DNA of 64,000 nucleotides. Origin: Asterias rubens (lineage: Eukaryota > Echinodermata > Asteroidea > Forcipulatida > Asteriidae). The stretch is taken from positions 8,468,866-8,532,865 of the forward strand of contig NC_047080.1 of the NCBI RefSeq assembly GCF_902459465.1, in the 5' to 3' direction. Position numbers and translations under genes: made by a program. The notes under the pieces are model-generated. The model was not told where the DNA came from, searched no databases, and was given only the letters and a program-made list of their open reading frames with translations. This document shows positions 20,326 through 34,600 of this stretch, one piece after another (within the stretch, counting starts at the first letter, position 1; every line of letters begins with the position of its first letter).

Positions 20326-23300
20326 ATGGCAGACGCCGAGTGGGACAAGTTAGAGAAATATCGTCTCGGTAAATTTAGCTTTTTTCTTCATAAATTCCAT
20401 TCATACAACTAAATTTTTCGATATGAGAAGGATTTATTGGTTGGCTGTTTAGGTTTTGTTAAATATTGGCTGTGTTTTGACCAACATTTGTTAAATTTCT
20501 TCGTATGTTTGGTAGCCGATAAAGTTGCAGACGACAACAAAGTTGCTTTTTAAGTTTTTGCGTGCAATGCAATGCAAGTTGCAACGCTAACCGAGTTTAG
20601 TGTGTGGACCAAGTTTCTTTCCTTCCTCCATCATCATGTTGCAGCTTGTGATGTGTCTATGTTCCCTGCTGTTCAGGCTTTATACGGTTTACTGAGCGAA
20701 GGCAAAATCAGGCTAAATATCCGCATAGTAAATCAAGAGGTAGCTCCACTTCTGCACTAAGTATCCTAGCCAGGTGTTTTGATACAGTAATTTCTTAACA
20801 TAGGATAGTGCCAAATATGCTGGAGGAAGTCTAGTTGCGATAATGTAGAGGAAGTCCAGCGTATTTTGTTGGCACTACTTTACTTATGGGCCACTTATAT
20901 GAGGAAATTGTTTCAACTAGCTTGACTAGAGAATTTCAAGGGCACCCATATGACCAGGGGACCAGCATGACCAGGGCCTGGGACATGGAGGCAATCGCCT
21001 CCATTTGCCTCCGAGAAGTATCAGTCCTTGGATGAACTTTATTTTAAACAAATTTCAGGAAGATTTCCAAATCCTGCCAGTCCACCACTTTTTCACAAAC
21101 GTTTACCTAACCAAATGTTTCATTTGAGTTAACTATTATTAATAATAATGAGTTAGCTATTAATTGAGTTAATAATTATTATTATTATTATTATTAACTA
21201 GACAAATACAAAAGCGATGGCAGGATACGGTAATTTCTCCCATATTTTAACTCGATGAAAACATCTTTGCATTTGTTGGAACAGTTTGAAAAAAAACTTG
21301 TCTAAGATCACAGATTTACATAAAACTTACACGGTCTAATGATAAAATTGAAATTTTCTGTCTGAATGCTCATATTAATTGATGAGAAAAAAACAAAACT
21401 AATTTCCTGTTTGGAGTTTATCGCTCAGCGAGCGTTTTATTCTTTTTTTTTAAACCGAGATGTCATGCAAAATGTGTCATCGGTTTTTCACTATTCTCTC
21501 GTGACCCAGATGGCCGATCGATCTCAAACTTCTACAGGTTTGTCAGTTTATGTATATGGTGGATTACATAAAAAGTGCTTACACTGCCTGCAACTGTTTT
21601 GTTAGCAAAACCAATTCTGTAATGTTTCTTTAAGTATTCAGAACTTGGAAAGTTTAGTTTAACAGAAAAATCTATTGAATCAATTTTAAAGTTAGGCTAT
21701 ACTCCAAACTTATTCAAAACACAGACTTGACTCCAAAGGATGCATCTGATGGGCTTGATTTCACGTTACTTGAGCTTGGATCAACAGGTCAGGTGACAGC
21801 GGTCCCAAGTCGGGACCACATTCCATCATCACGGTTAGCGCCACTCAGTACGGTAAGTTTCTATGCAGTCATTTGTATGTAGATTCGGCACAATTATAGT
21901 TGAAATCCCCCTACTTCGATAAGTGTGACCTTGTACATTCTTTGAGTATTCTGGCAGGCAAGATACTGCACTGGTCCTATGGAAAGTTGACATTTTGTAT
22001 CACAATTTCCACATAAAACCAAGAGTTATGAAAGTAAAAGCTGGACAAGTTTTGAGATGTGCCCCCCTTTCATCATATCAAAAGTTGATAAGAATTAGAC
22101 AGTGCAATCTCCATAAAATATAAGATTTTATGTTTTCTTCCATTGAGCTGTGTACAAATCGTGCCTGCAGGGAGTCCAGGCTCTGTGGCTCTTTTGTAAA
22201 CATGTGATGTCACAGGTCAAATCGTCTATAGAATATGTCAAACTAAAGTTGGATGCCCAATTTAAGTTGGACTATAACTAGAATCTGCCTAACTGTCCGA
22301 CACGCAGACAAAACCAACTACAACTTTGCACATAGTGATTGTTCCGAACTCAACTTAACAATCGGCCCAAGTTTTGTAAGGATTGCCCCTGCAAAGAAAC
22401 CTTAATGTAGCTGATAGATTTCTTTACAACGCAATAGTTGAATTGATGGTTGTTTGTTTACGTATTTTGATATTCACAGGCCTAGAAATATCCCAAATGT
22501 CGTAGTGCCCTGTTTCTTTTGCTGTGGTGCCCTCTGCGAGGTTCCCATACTTCTCATAGAAGTGCCCCTTACCAGAGGAAAATTGCTGTGCCCCTTCAAG
22601 TTCAAGACCTGTATTTAATCTGAATCCATGAAGGTTGATCTAAATCTACCTCTATGCTTAAGGTGGCAACAATATCGAAAGATTCCACTGAACATTGTTT
22701 CTTTCTCCAGTTACCGAATGGATTACCACCAGTCTTGGATGACCTTCAAACCAAGACGCTGCAATTCCTGAATCGACCTGAAAAACTGCCGATTCATGAA
22801 GTAACAAAAGCTCAGAGGTAAAACCATTTTCCCATTTATAAATTACTAAGGTGTATACCCCTTTCCCAATGATGTTACAAGCACAAAGTGCCATCATTGA
22901 GGTCAAAGAAAGACCAATCAAGAGGTGAGACTTATGCGTGGTGCATACGTGCATGCGCGTTTCCATTGTTTGACCTCAGTGATTGGGGGGGGGGGGAGTG
23001 GGGTCAGCCTGTGTAAAGTGGTTGCCATGGTAGATTTCACACAACTGACCATGTAATCATAACTTTCAGATGGCCACTGATTGTCTCAGTGGGCTCTGTC
23101 CCTCCGTTTCAGCTCTATGGAACCCGGTTTAATACCCGGATTTGAGTTTTGCATGTGCATTGGGTTTTTCAGTCCCTACCTTTATACTGCGTAGGTTTTC
23201 CCTATTGACCCATTTCACCTGACGTCATCATCAGAAAAATCTTGAATGCGCCATACTGGTGGGCAATTTCACTGTGCGTTTTCATATATAACTCTATGCA

Positions 23301-26300
23301 TAGAGTATGCTGTGCGTTATGCAGTGAAGTGCACATTTTAGACGACGCGGCGTTAATACACAGAAACCTAACTTGCCCACCAACATGGTGAGCGTGGTAT
23401 CAGTCGCCGCGTGTGACGTGCGTGCAAGGCGTCAATAGAGGTTTTCCTCCCACGTCTACAACTTAAATTTCTTCATTGTCTTCTGTACAAAAAGTTGATG
23501 TGATGTTTCCATTTAGGATGCTTTGCTGACTATAAAATTCAGATTCAGATTCAGATTTATAGGATTTGAGGCATTGCATGGTGAGGTATCAATGTTTATT
23601 TCAATTGCGGTAGAGTTTGTTTTCAGAGGACTGTCTTGCTTTGTTCTACTACCGCGGAGTAGATTGTTCGGGGGTTCGGGAGACTTCTCAGTTCTGAAAA
23701 GAACTGTCCTGCTTATTAACTATTACCCAGGCGGATGGTATAGAAATAGGCTGGGATTGGTCTTCCTTTGATCTTAGGAAATGTGATATTAGAATAATGT
23801 GCAATAAGTCTACTACAAATGCATTTTTCTTTTTCTGACCATTTTGAAGGTTTTGGCCTCGCACAGCAGACCCTCACAGCCTGTTTGAGGTGTCATCATG
23901 TCCATTACAAACAACACTACAGGTGGAACGGAACCAGACTACAGGGCAACTCATGGGATTCAAAGAGGTAAAGCGCGCAATGTTCCTGCTTAAAGGGAAG
24001 ACATTTGTTTGGTAATCATTCTTAAAATTTACGGTTATAAACCTTACTTAATAAGAAGCCTTCAGCAGCTCTCGATAGTATAAATCATTTTGAGAATCAT
24101 TTCAATTTTGGAATGTTGGCTGGTATTCTGTTTCCGCTAAGTACGGTTTCTAAATGCTTTGGGGTTGAACAAAGAAAAACTGACTAGAGCAGGATTTGAA
24201 CCAACGACCTCCGGATTAACTGAGATATCTAGCCCTATATTAGTGGTCTCCTTAATATGATATCTCTGTGCCCTTTTGTACTTTCTTTTATCCCCCTGTC
24301 AGGTCAGGACAGCGGTCACAGCCTCCACAGCCAAGAACTCTCTGTCCCTCAGTCGGCAGCCAGGGCCTCCCACCCAGTCAGTACGTGGTAGCTCCACAAA
24401 CTTCCCATTCTGGCCAGGTGGGATGGATGAGCCGTCGGAAGAGACCATTTATGCCAGAGGGGAGGGCGAAGAAGAGATCGACTTTGAGAATGGTACAATT
24501 TGAAAGAGCTGTTTATTCTTTTTTGTTCACACTTTATTTCAACTTTGCAGAAAGTAATTTTATCTGTATTGCATTTTGTTTCAATCTCTACATCTTCTTA
24601 TATTTTGATAATAATAATAATAACAATATTAGTGCTTATATACCGCATTTTACAGTAATTGCACCGATGAGCTTTTCATTAGTGTCCTGGTCATTGGACC
24701 AATAAGGCCGGATCCGAATTGGTGGCTACGGCCACGGCTACGGCCGGATCGCCGCGTCATCATGCATTGAAGTATAGGACGCCCTTAGCAACACCCCTGG
24801 CAACGGTCGTAGCCGCAGCCGTAGCCACCAATTCGGACACGGCCTTACATTCCTTTTATCTTTCTCAGCTCCCTGGGGAGTATACAGCCCAAGCTGCCGT
24901 GGCGCTCCAAAGGCTTTTTCATACACACTATCAACCTCTACCCTCGCAGGTACCCATTTATACCCCTGGGTGAAGAGAAACAAATATAGTAAAGCATTTT
25001 GCTCACGGAGACACGTATCATGACCGCGATTTGAATCACACGCCGATGGATTAACCACCAGAAATTGAGTTTGATGCTCTAAACCAATTGATCATCTGCC
25101 TAGGTTTAGACTTTTGATTAATTGTCCCGGTAATCGACATCTGTGTTCTTAAGCAAGACACATAACTATGATGCTTTGCTCTTCAGATTGGTTGAAAAGC
25201 TACTGTTCCCATGTGTTGTGTAACGCACGTAACAAACCCAGTAAAAGAGAAGGGGGTTTGCAATAAAAAGGAGTAGGTCTAATAATTCAAACCTAGTCTC
25301 TCATACCCATAGAGTTATATATAAGAACTAGAGGGCGCACTGGCCTACATACGTGCCCCGGTATGCGCGCAGGCGGCCATTTTTTAAGTTGACAAAACAG
25401 CCATCTCACAGCGTGTGTTTGTGCGGCCATTTTGTAAGTTGAACAGCATCGCGTGAGCGTTCAATAACAAAAGACTCAAACGTGTATTTCAGATTTGACA
25501 CGCGTACAGAATGGCGCGCTTGTCATCCTGCGGTCCCGTCGCGTTTGTGCAAGAAGCATCACCAGTGCGCCCTCTAGTTCTTATATATAACTCTATGTTC
25601 ATACCATGCTCATACCTTGCAGGAAAATACTGAATATTGACGCGCTTTGGGCGCCACTGAGTCATGGATATGTGTGATATAAGAAGCAACTATTATTATT
25701 ATTAGTATTAATCCCACGCAGATCTCCTGAGCACCCCACCAGGCTTAGATCAGGGAATGGCATTCGACCTAAAACCAGCGGCAGACAGCAATCCCATCCA
25801 ACCACCCTCCACTGAAAATACATCACTAAGGACGGTGCCACATATACTCAAACTAACTGATCTGATGACGATAGATGATGATGATGATTATGATGATGAT
25901 GATGATGGTGATCTTGAGTTGATTGACGGAGATGAAGAGATGAAGAATGAAGTTGAAGCGGAATCAACCGCAAGAGGCGAGGGTAACACGGAAGCTGTGG
26001 AAAGTTTGGACAAGATGCTGCCAAAGGTAAAGAAGTTTTGAATAGAAGGGAATGAAGAGGTTTCGCAAGTTTACAAATACACACATAGATACAAGCATTA
26101 TATACGAAAGTGTGGACTTAAAGGCAGTGGACACTATGAGTAATTACTCAAAATATTTATCATCATAAAACCTCACTTGGTAACGAGTATGGGGAGAAGT
26201 TGATAGTATAAAACATTGTGAGAAACGGCTCCCTCTGAAGTGACTTAGTTTTCGAGAAAGAAGTAATTTTCCACGAATTTGATTTCAAGACCTCAAGTAT

Positions 26301-29300
26301 AGAATTTGAGGTCTCGAGATCAAACATCTAAAAGCACACAACTTTGTGTGAGAAGGATGTTTTTTTCTCTCATAGTTATCTCGCAACTCCGATGACCGAT
26401 CGAGCTCAAATTTTCACAGGTTAGTTATTTTATGCATAGGTAGATATACACCAGGTGAGAAGACTGGGCTTTGACAATTACCAATAGTGTCCACTGACTT
26501 TAAGAACAAAGAGGTCCAGATAATGTAGAGACTTGAAACATTATGTGAAGTTACATACATCTCACACATTGTTTTTAACATTGTTGAAGAGCAGGAGTTT
26601 CCTTAAGTGTACGGACGGAATTTCCAAGTCCTCACCGAGACTACAACACAGAGCTATGTGCGTTCACGCAACCTCAGCTTACGATTATACGGCTTCTGAC
26701 TGGTACCCCTGAGCAAAGATATTGACTAAAAGGGAGACTGCCAACATAGGCCTGGATAGCTCAGTTGGAAGTGCGCTGGTTTTTCATCCTAAAGTCGTTA
26801 GTTCACGTTCTGCTCTAGTCAGATTGTCTTTGTTCAAACCCAAACCATTTTTAAAAACCTTACCCAGTTAGTTTCCCTCGTGGTTTATTACTTGATAAAA
26901 CCCTTATTACTTTTCAACAACCCTTGCAGGAAATGGTTTTTGCAAAACACTCCAGGCAAGCTGAGGCAGACTCTTCTAAGGAACAATGGGCCGTCAACGT
27001 AGACACCTCATCGCCAGTAGATGACTTCCATAAACGGGTTCCAGCACCAGCCAAAGAGGTCGATAATAATAATAGTCTTGTATAATAAATTGGCATTTTG
27101 TTTAAAGTTTTTGTGATGTATTTTGTAACTTTTAATATATTTTTATAACGAATCCAACCCGATTATGGTTGCAAATAAATAATCTTTACATTACCTGTTA
27201 CCCCACGGATACTCTAACACACACACACAATGTTCAAATCTGCATAATTTGATAAAGACTTGATTTGTTAACTCATTATTTACACAGTGGCCTTTTGAGT
27301 TGGATGTATTCCAGAAGCAAGCTATAATCCACATGGAGGAGCATGACTGTGTCTTTGTAGCGGCTCACACCTCGGCCGGGAAGACGGTAGTCGCTGAATA
27401 CGCCATCGCTCTGTCACTCAAGCATCTCACAAAGTAAGAATTGAAACAGTTTGTGTCGCTACTCTGGTTTTAAGGCAGACTTGCTACCATGGGCAGTGCA
27501 CCGTAATGATACCTCTCGTCACTAACCCCTGGTAGAAATGTACTGAGAATCGATGCTGATTGGCTCGTAAAAGTGACTTCCTTGCGTGTATGCCTATTAA
27601 AGACCTCTTATCACTTGTAGTAGGACGCTCTTAGTACATGCATGTTTTACACGATCGCCCTTAACCACATACAGTTAAGCCCGGTTCATACTTCCTGCGA
27701 ATGCGAATGCGAAGCGAATCTTGACGTCACAAATTCGCAACAGTTGAACTCTGCTCTACTCCCTTGCGAGTAATCACTGCGAAAGTAGGGTGTGACGTCA
27801 AATTCACGTCAAATTCGCTTCGCATTCGCGGTCGCATGAAGTATGAACAGGGCTTTAGACTTATCACAAGGTCAAAGAAGAACGAGAGGGGACCAGTTGC
27901 TCTTTGACTTAAGTCCCCTTTTGTGCAATTACCTTACTTGATGAGCAGGCCCACAGAGAGTGGGTCGGCCACAGACCTAATTAAATGTTGAGTGATTATC
28001 ACTCAACGATGTTAGCATAAAACCAGGTTTTTATTTTGTATCCCTGATGCAATCATTACAGAAAACGTTTGTGCAACAGTAGTGACGATGTTGAGGTTTC
28101 GATTGGTCTTGAAAACATGAAAGCATCCTTCACCTCCTAAGCCACGTTTGAATTTGTCATCAATGTTGATTTTACAGAACCGTATACACATCACCAATCA
28201 AGGCGTTGTCCAATCAGAAGTTCCGTGACTTCCGGGAGACGTTCGGAGATGTTGGTCTATTAACAGGGGACGTCCAGATCAAGACGGATGCCTCATGTCT
28301 CATCATGACCACAGAGATTCTAAGGTATGTACAGTTTATTTTCAACCCTTGTCAACCCAACCCTAATCCTATCCTTAATCTTAATCTTAACCCACCAATA
28401 TTGAGCTGTAGAAATGTACACTTCATTCCTGCCCCCCCCCCCGACCCTTAACGAAACCCTCACCTTAACCCTTATCTCCACCTTAATCATTCATAACCAT
28501 AATCTTCACCTAAACCATAACCCTAATCCTAATCCTAACCCTAGCCCACCAATATTGGACTCAATAAATCTCTCTTTCAACTTTAATACCAACCCTAACC
28601 GTAATCCTGTTTCAGCCCAAGGAGTAGGTGGTGACTTGCCTCTGGTGGCAGCTGATTTGGGTTGATAGCCCAAATCAGTTCAGTGTACATGTAGCCCTCA
28701 CCTTGGAGTGGCCATCCATGGCCTTAAAATAATAGGCAATCTCTCATAAAAACAAAATTTAGCGGAAACTTGGAAAGCTGTTCCCTACAGCTGTATGAAA
28801 TTTTGCGCAGGTAAACCATTGCATACAAACCTCTGCACGAATTGGTTACTGTTCTTTTTGTCTGTTGTAGGTCGATGCTTTATAATGGATCTGATGTTAT
28901 ACGTGACTTGGAGTGGGTCGTCTTTGATGAAGTTCACTATATCAATGACTCTGAGGTAGGAAATGGAATTTCTTCATGGCATCACTATGTTTACAAACTT
29001 TCTGGCATCACAAAGTTTTGCAAATTTTAGTTTGAGTAAATGATCCCTGAAAGGGAGGAAAGTATACCTTTGGTTTTTAGAACCTTTTGATTGTTTTAAG
29101 CTTATACAAATGTAGATAAAAATAATAAACCTGTGAAAATTTCATTTCAAAAGGTGGTAGATTTTTTATCGCTGACAATCTAGAGAAGTTTCTGACTGAC
29201 ACCCCCGAATAAAGATACTGACTAATAGGGAGACCGCCAATGTAGAGCTGGATAGCTCATTTGTTTGAGCGCTGGTACATTATACTGGAGGTAGTTCACA

Positions 29301-31584
29301 CATACTCTATGTTCCCAAAACTCATCTGGCAAGTTACGGAGACCGCGTCTATGGAATTCCTTGCCAGACGAGCTGAGGGACACACCTAGGCCCAATTTCA
29401 TTGAGCTGCTAAGCAAAAGAATTTGCTAAGCATGGAATTTCTTCCTTGATAAAAACAGGATAACCAGCCAAATTTCCACATGATTTTCAGGATAAGCAAA
29501 CAAGAGCTAAATACCAGTAACAAGCAATATGCAACAAACGGAAATTTAGTCGATAATCCTGTTTTTATGAAGGAAAAAATTTCATGCTAAGCAAATTTTG
29601 GTGCTTAGCAGCTCTATGAAATTGGGCCCTGATCTATCTACTTTCAAACACAACCTCAAAACTCATCTGTTCAATTTGTTTGCTTGCTAGTATCCGGCGC
29701 CTTTGAATGATACCATTCCTGATACTGTGCGCCTTATAAATGTTATTATTATTATTATTAGTTGGTTCAAGTCCTGCACAAGTAAATTTTTCTTTGTTCA
29801 AACCCAAGCTATTTAAAGGGAAGGTACACGTTTGGTAATTACTCAAAACAAACATTAACTTAAATACTGACTTGGTAAGTCGCATTGGAGAGCTGTTGAT
29901 AATATTAAACATTGTGGGAAACGACTCCCTCTGAAGTAACGTAGTTTTTGAGAAAGAGCTCATTTCTCACTAAAATAATAAAAGACTTCTAGCGAGAAGT
30001 CTTTTATTCCTATCTGAAAGCACACAAATTCGTCCAACAAGGGTGTTTTTTCTTTCATCATTTTCTAGCAACTTCGATGACCAATTGAGCCAAAATTTTC
30101 ACAGGCTTGTTATTTTATGGTTATGATGGGATACACCAAGTGAGAACACAGGTATTTGAAAATTACCAAACGTGTACCTTCCCTTTTAACTTACCCAGTC
30201 AGTTTCTCTTGATGTATAATTATTTGACTGTGTTTGCAGCAATATTTGTCTTTTTCCTACAAGGTATAGCAATCTTGACTCACCGTCTTGTACTTTTTCT
30301 TTTGCTCTACAGAGAGGAGTGGTCTGGGAGGAAGTTCTGATCATGCTACCTGCTCATGTCAAGATCATTCTTCTTAGCGCCACTGTGCCTAACACCATGC
30401 AGTTTGCCGACTGGGTTGGGTAAGGGGCAACTGGGTTTGGGTTATTGAAACAGACTGGAAAGGAGTGGGATAACATGGGTACCACATGGGATGAAATTTA
30501 AAAAACACTAAAGGTGTCCAATGGTGTCCAGTAAAGGAGAACGCTGGGTGTACAAAGGCCCGGTCACACAGGCCTCGATAACGAGAACGAAAACGAGAAC
30601 GTTACAAAATGCATGACCTTGATTGGTTGAATAAGTGTGGGCGTATTCTGCATGGAGCAATTCAACCAATAGAATGCGTTTTCTTTGTGTCGTTATCGTT
30701 ATCGTTTTCGTTATCGCTGCAGTGTGACATAGGCCTTAAAAGTTTACTTTTTCTGGACCTTTAGAGGAAGTTTTTTTTTGCATTGATGGCTTATCACTTT
30801 TAATGTTTGAAAAAAACCTTTTTGATTGATGTACTTTTTAGACGCATCAAAAGAAGAAAGATCTACGTGATCAGTACGTTGAAGCGGCCGGTGCCACTGG
30901 AACATTTTCTGTACACAGGAAACAGCAACAAGACGAACAAAGAGCTCTTCCTCATCGTTGACTCCACAAAGAAATTTCTCACATCGGGGTGAGTATGCTA
31001 AAGTATTTGCCTCTAGCCATCGGGCTAGCTCGGTGGTCTAGTGGTAAGACATCTTCTCTAGCAATGCAAAGGTCTTGGGTTCAATTCCCACCCAGGTGAT
31101 TTGCACTCGGGAAAGCACCGAGTATACGCTTCATGCACATCGGAGTAAGGTTAAAAATAACTTATACATGTGTATGCTAAAGTTAACATTTTCTAACTGT
31201 TTATCGCCACTGAGTGTTTCTTGGTGTAACAGTCTGGCCCCATCAAACTCAAGCTCTGTTCGCAAAATAATTGGAGTGAGGGTTTGGTTGGGCTTAGACC
31301 ATCACGGTAGTAAACACTACGCTTGGCGGCAATGAACAGTTAGGATACCCAGTTATAGAATATCCAATTTGAATATGGCCATATTTTTCATCTGCCCATT
31401 TTTTTTTTTTTTCCCCATCCTAGTTACCACAAAGCAGTAGATGCCAAGAAAGAACGAGAGAGTAAATCCTCTGCGTCTTTTGGCGCCAAAGGAGCTCGGC
31501 ATGGAGCACCCAAAGGTGTAAGTAGTAACCAAAATCCCTAAACAATGTTGCGGAGGTTATTCAGGTTGCCAGTCAAGAAGATTT

Positions 31585-31647
<63 letters not shown>

Positions 31648-34600
31648 TCGAAGTCTTATATTGACCCATTTCATCTGACGTCGTATTTAGAAAAATCTTG
31701 AATGCGCCATACTGGTGGGCAATTTCACTGTGCGTTTTCATATATAACTCTATGCCATGTGTTATGCAGTGAATTGGCATTTTAGGCGACGCGGCGTTAA
31801 TACACGTAAACCTAACTGCCCACCAACATGGTGAGCGTGGCATCAGTCCCTGCGTGTGACGCGCGTGCAAGTGGTCAATAGCGCACGTATCTACCAAACA
31901 AGGTACTCAAGGCGCTGAGTATATACAAACTTCCAGAAAGCCAATGTGCATTGCTTGTGACTAGCTCCCGGAAATAAAGTTAACCAGTTTAGGTGATTTC
32001 ATTTCTTGTTGATTTTCTTTATACCCCTTGTATCTGGGTGCATTTATTCTACACCTGGAACCAATTTCATAAAGCTGTTAAGCAGAAAATACTGCTTAGC
32101 AAATTTCTTTGCTAAGCAAAAAATCAGTGTGTCACCAGTTGCAGCAATGTGAACTTTATGGAATTTTTGCTGTTACCCAGTTTCTGTTAAGCAGGTTTTT
32201 ATGCTTTTAGGCTTAATGAAATTGGGCCATGTTGACCATCTGCCAATCACTAGTTGAATAAACCCACCAGCGAGAACTCTAAAGACTCTTGGATAAGCAA
32301 ACTTAATAACTGTACTAGCCAAGAACCAATGGAGAGAAGAGAAGGAAGAAGTTTCAGTTTTAGATGTGGGAGGAAAACCCCAGAGAAATATTCCAGCGAA
32401 AACCAAAGCAGTCAAGTAGCGACTGAAAACCCAATCTACGCAGTGCCCCCAGCGTGATTAGACCTGGGGTCCTAGAGGTGGAAGGCGAGGAAAGATACCA
32501 CTACGCCAACCTGACCACAGTCTGTTCACACAATGGCAGGATTGCATGGTTGGCTTGTGCGTAAAGCGCTCGCCTCTCACCAAGGTGACCCCGGTTCGAT
32601 TCCCGGCCAGGGCCATATGTAAGTTGAGTTGTGTGTTGGTTCTCTGCTGTGCCACGAGGGTTTTCCAGACCATCCGGTTTTCCTCCCTCGGGAAAAATCA
32701 AACACTTTCGATCTTGTCTGTTTGTGGTCATAATGGGTTGATGTGGCTGGCAGCCAAAGGTGCCCTTGCATGCCTGCTTCTTGAACACGTTGTAGCCGCA
32801 TCCTTCGCAATTCAGCTCTTAGCTGCAAGTAAGGGTGATTAGCCCCCCCAATTTTTTTTTTTAATAGACACTAATTGTGTTCATTTAATCGTAGTAAATC
32901 TGAGACCAACGCATTTATATGAATACCCCCGTTTTTACGATAACGTTCATGTGTTTCTTGAACAGGACAAGGCAGTTTATTTATCCATCATTGAAATGCT
33001 GCGTAAAAGAGAACAGCTTCCATTGGTGGCATTTACCCTCTCCAAGAAACGCTGCGACGAGAACGCCTCGGCCCTCACGACCCTTGATCTCACGACGACC
33101 AATGAGAAGAGCGAGATTCACGTTTTTGTGCAGAAATGCGTGGAGCGTCTGAAAGGGAGCGATCGTATGCTACCACAGGTAAAGTTGACAAATCGTTTAA
33201 TAAGATGCCCATTGTGAAATTCAAAGGCAAAGTATACCTTTTTTTTTTAAACCGTTCAATTATTTTAATGTAGATGTATACAATAAAAATGACCTGTGAA
33301 AATGTCATTTAAAATGTTGGTCACTTTTTTTAAGTTATCGCCGATATCACCGTCTTCCTCATCAAACTTTTTCCTTTGGGTCACTTGAATTTTTCAAGAG
33401 TCATCTCAAACATTTCCTGTTCAATGGTTCGTTTAAAGGACCAACTGTCTTTCCCATCCGCTTTATGTTTAGTTCCTTGTAAAGCGCTGTGGTACCCAGT
33501 GTTAGGGCGCTCTATAAATGCCCATTATTACTATTACTTTTAAACCATTACATGGTGATATGTAAAGGAATAGGTCTCATACTTCCAAGCTCCACATACC
33601 TTGCAGAAAATACTGAATTTTGAAGCACCTTGAGCATCACTGAGTGAGGGATATGAGCGCTTTATAAGGAGACACTATTATTGGTATTATTATCTTGGGA
33701 GTCTTCTTATCGACTTCTCATCTTGTATGTACAGGTGCTTCACATGCGTGATTTATTGAAACGAGGCATTGGTGTACATCACAGTGGAGTTCTTCCAATC
33801 CTGAAGGAAGTCATTGAACTACTCTTCCAGCGAGGTCTAGTCAAGGTAGGAGCTTTTCTTAAACAAAACTTTCTTGATATAACCAAAACACCATCTTGAC
33901 GAAGTGACAGAACTTCACTTCTGGAGATCTAAGTTGATTACATATTTTGCTTAATGATCATAAGACATTGTTAAAAACAATTACTCATGGTGCACTGCAG
34001 CATGGTTGCCTCAAAGTTGCCTGCAAAAGTTGCCTCACTTGACAAGGCCCAAAGTACTTGTGATTTAATATTTATTTGGTTTGTGGTATTGCACCATGTG
34101 TGTATCTACTTGCTAGGAAGAGTTTGTCATTTAGAGAAACTGTCTTGCTTTATTTTCTATACTTCCGCAGAGTAGATTCTGGGAGACTTCTCGGTTCTCA
34201 GAACTGTCCTGCTTTTTAACATCTGGGCGGAAGGTAGAAAACCGACCAGGGTCCAATTTCATAGAGCTGCTAAGCAAAACAATTTGCTTAGCATGAAATG
34301 TTTGCCTTGATAAAAACAGGATTTCCCAACCAAGTTTCGATGTGATTTTCAAGATAAGCATACAACAGTTGAATTCCAGTAACAAGGAAATGCAAAAAAA
34401 TGGAAATTCGGTTGGTAATCCTGTTTTAATCAAGGAAGAAATTTCATGCTAAGCAAATTTTCGTGCTTAGCAGCTCTATGAAACTGGGCCCAGGACTTAT
34501 AGTGGATCGTCATTAACTTCTTCGTCAGGAGACTCGGGTGGTGTTACCGCAAACCAAATACATATTGGCACCTCTGCTTGCAATTCCTCTTATCCCGTAT

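Noticed and set aside
24268-24705. 145-codon frame overlapping SKIC2 exon 5
   Set aside because: It is the wrong frame of the exon; the frame giving FPFWPGGMD is clearly SKIC2.
24719-25058. Frames on both strands around 24719-25058
   Set aside because: They lie inside the family K and O repeats; the Ala/Thr-rich composition comes from the palindromic repeat.
25848-26084. His-rich minus-strand frame
   Set aside because: It is the antisense of the GAT repeat in SKIC2 exon 6.
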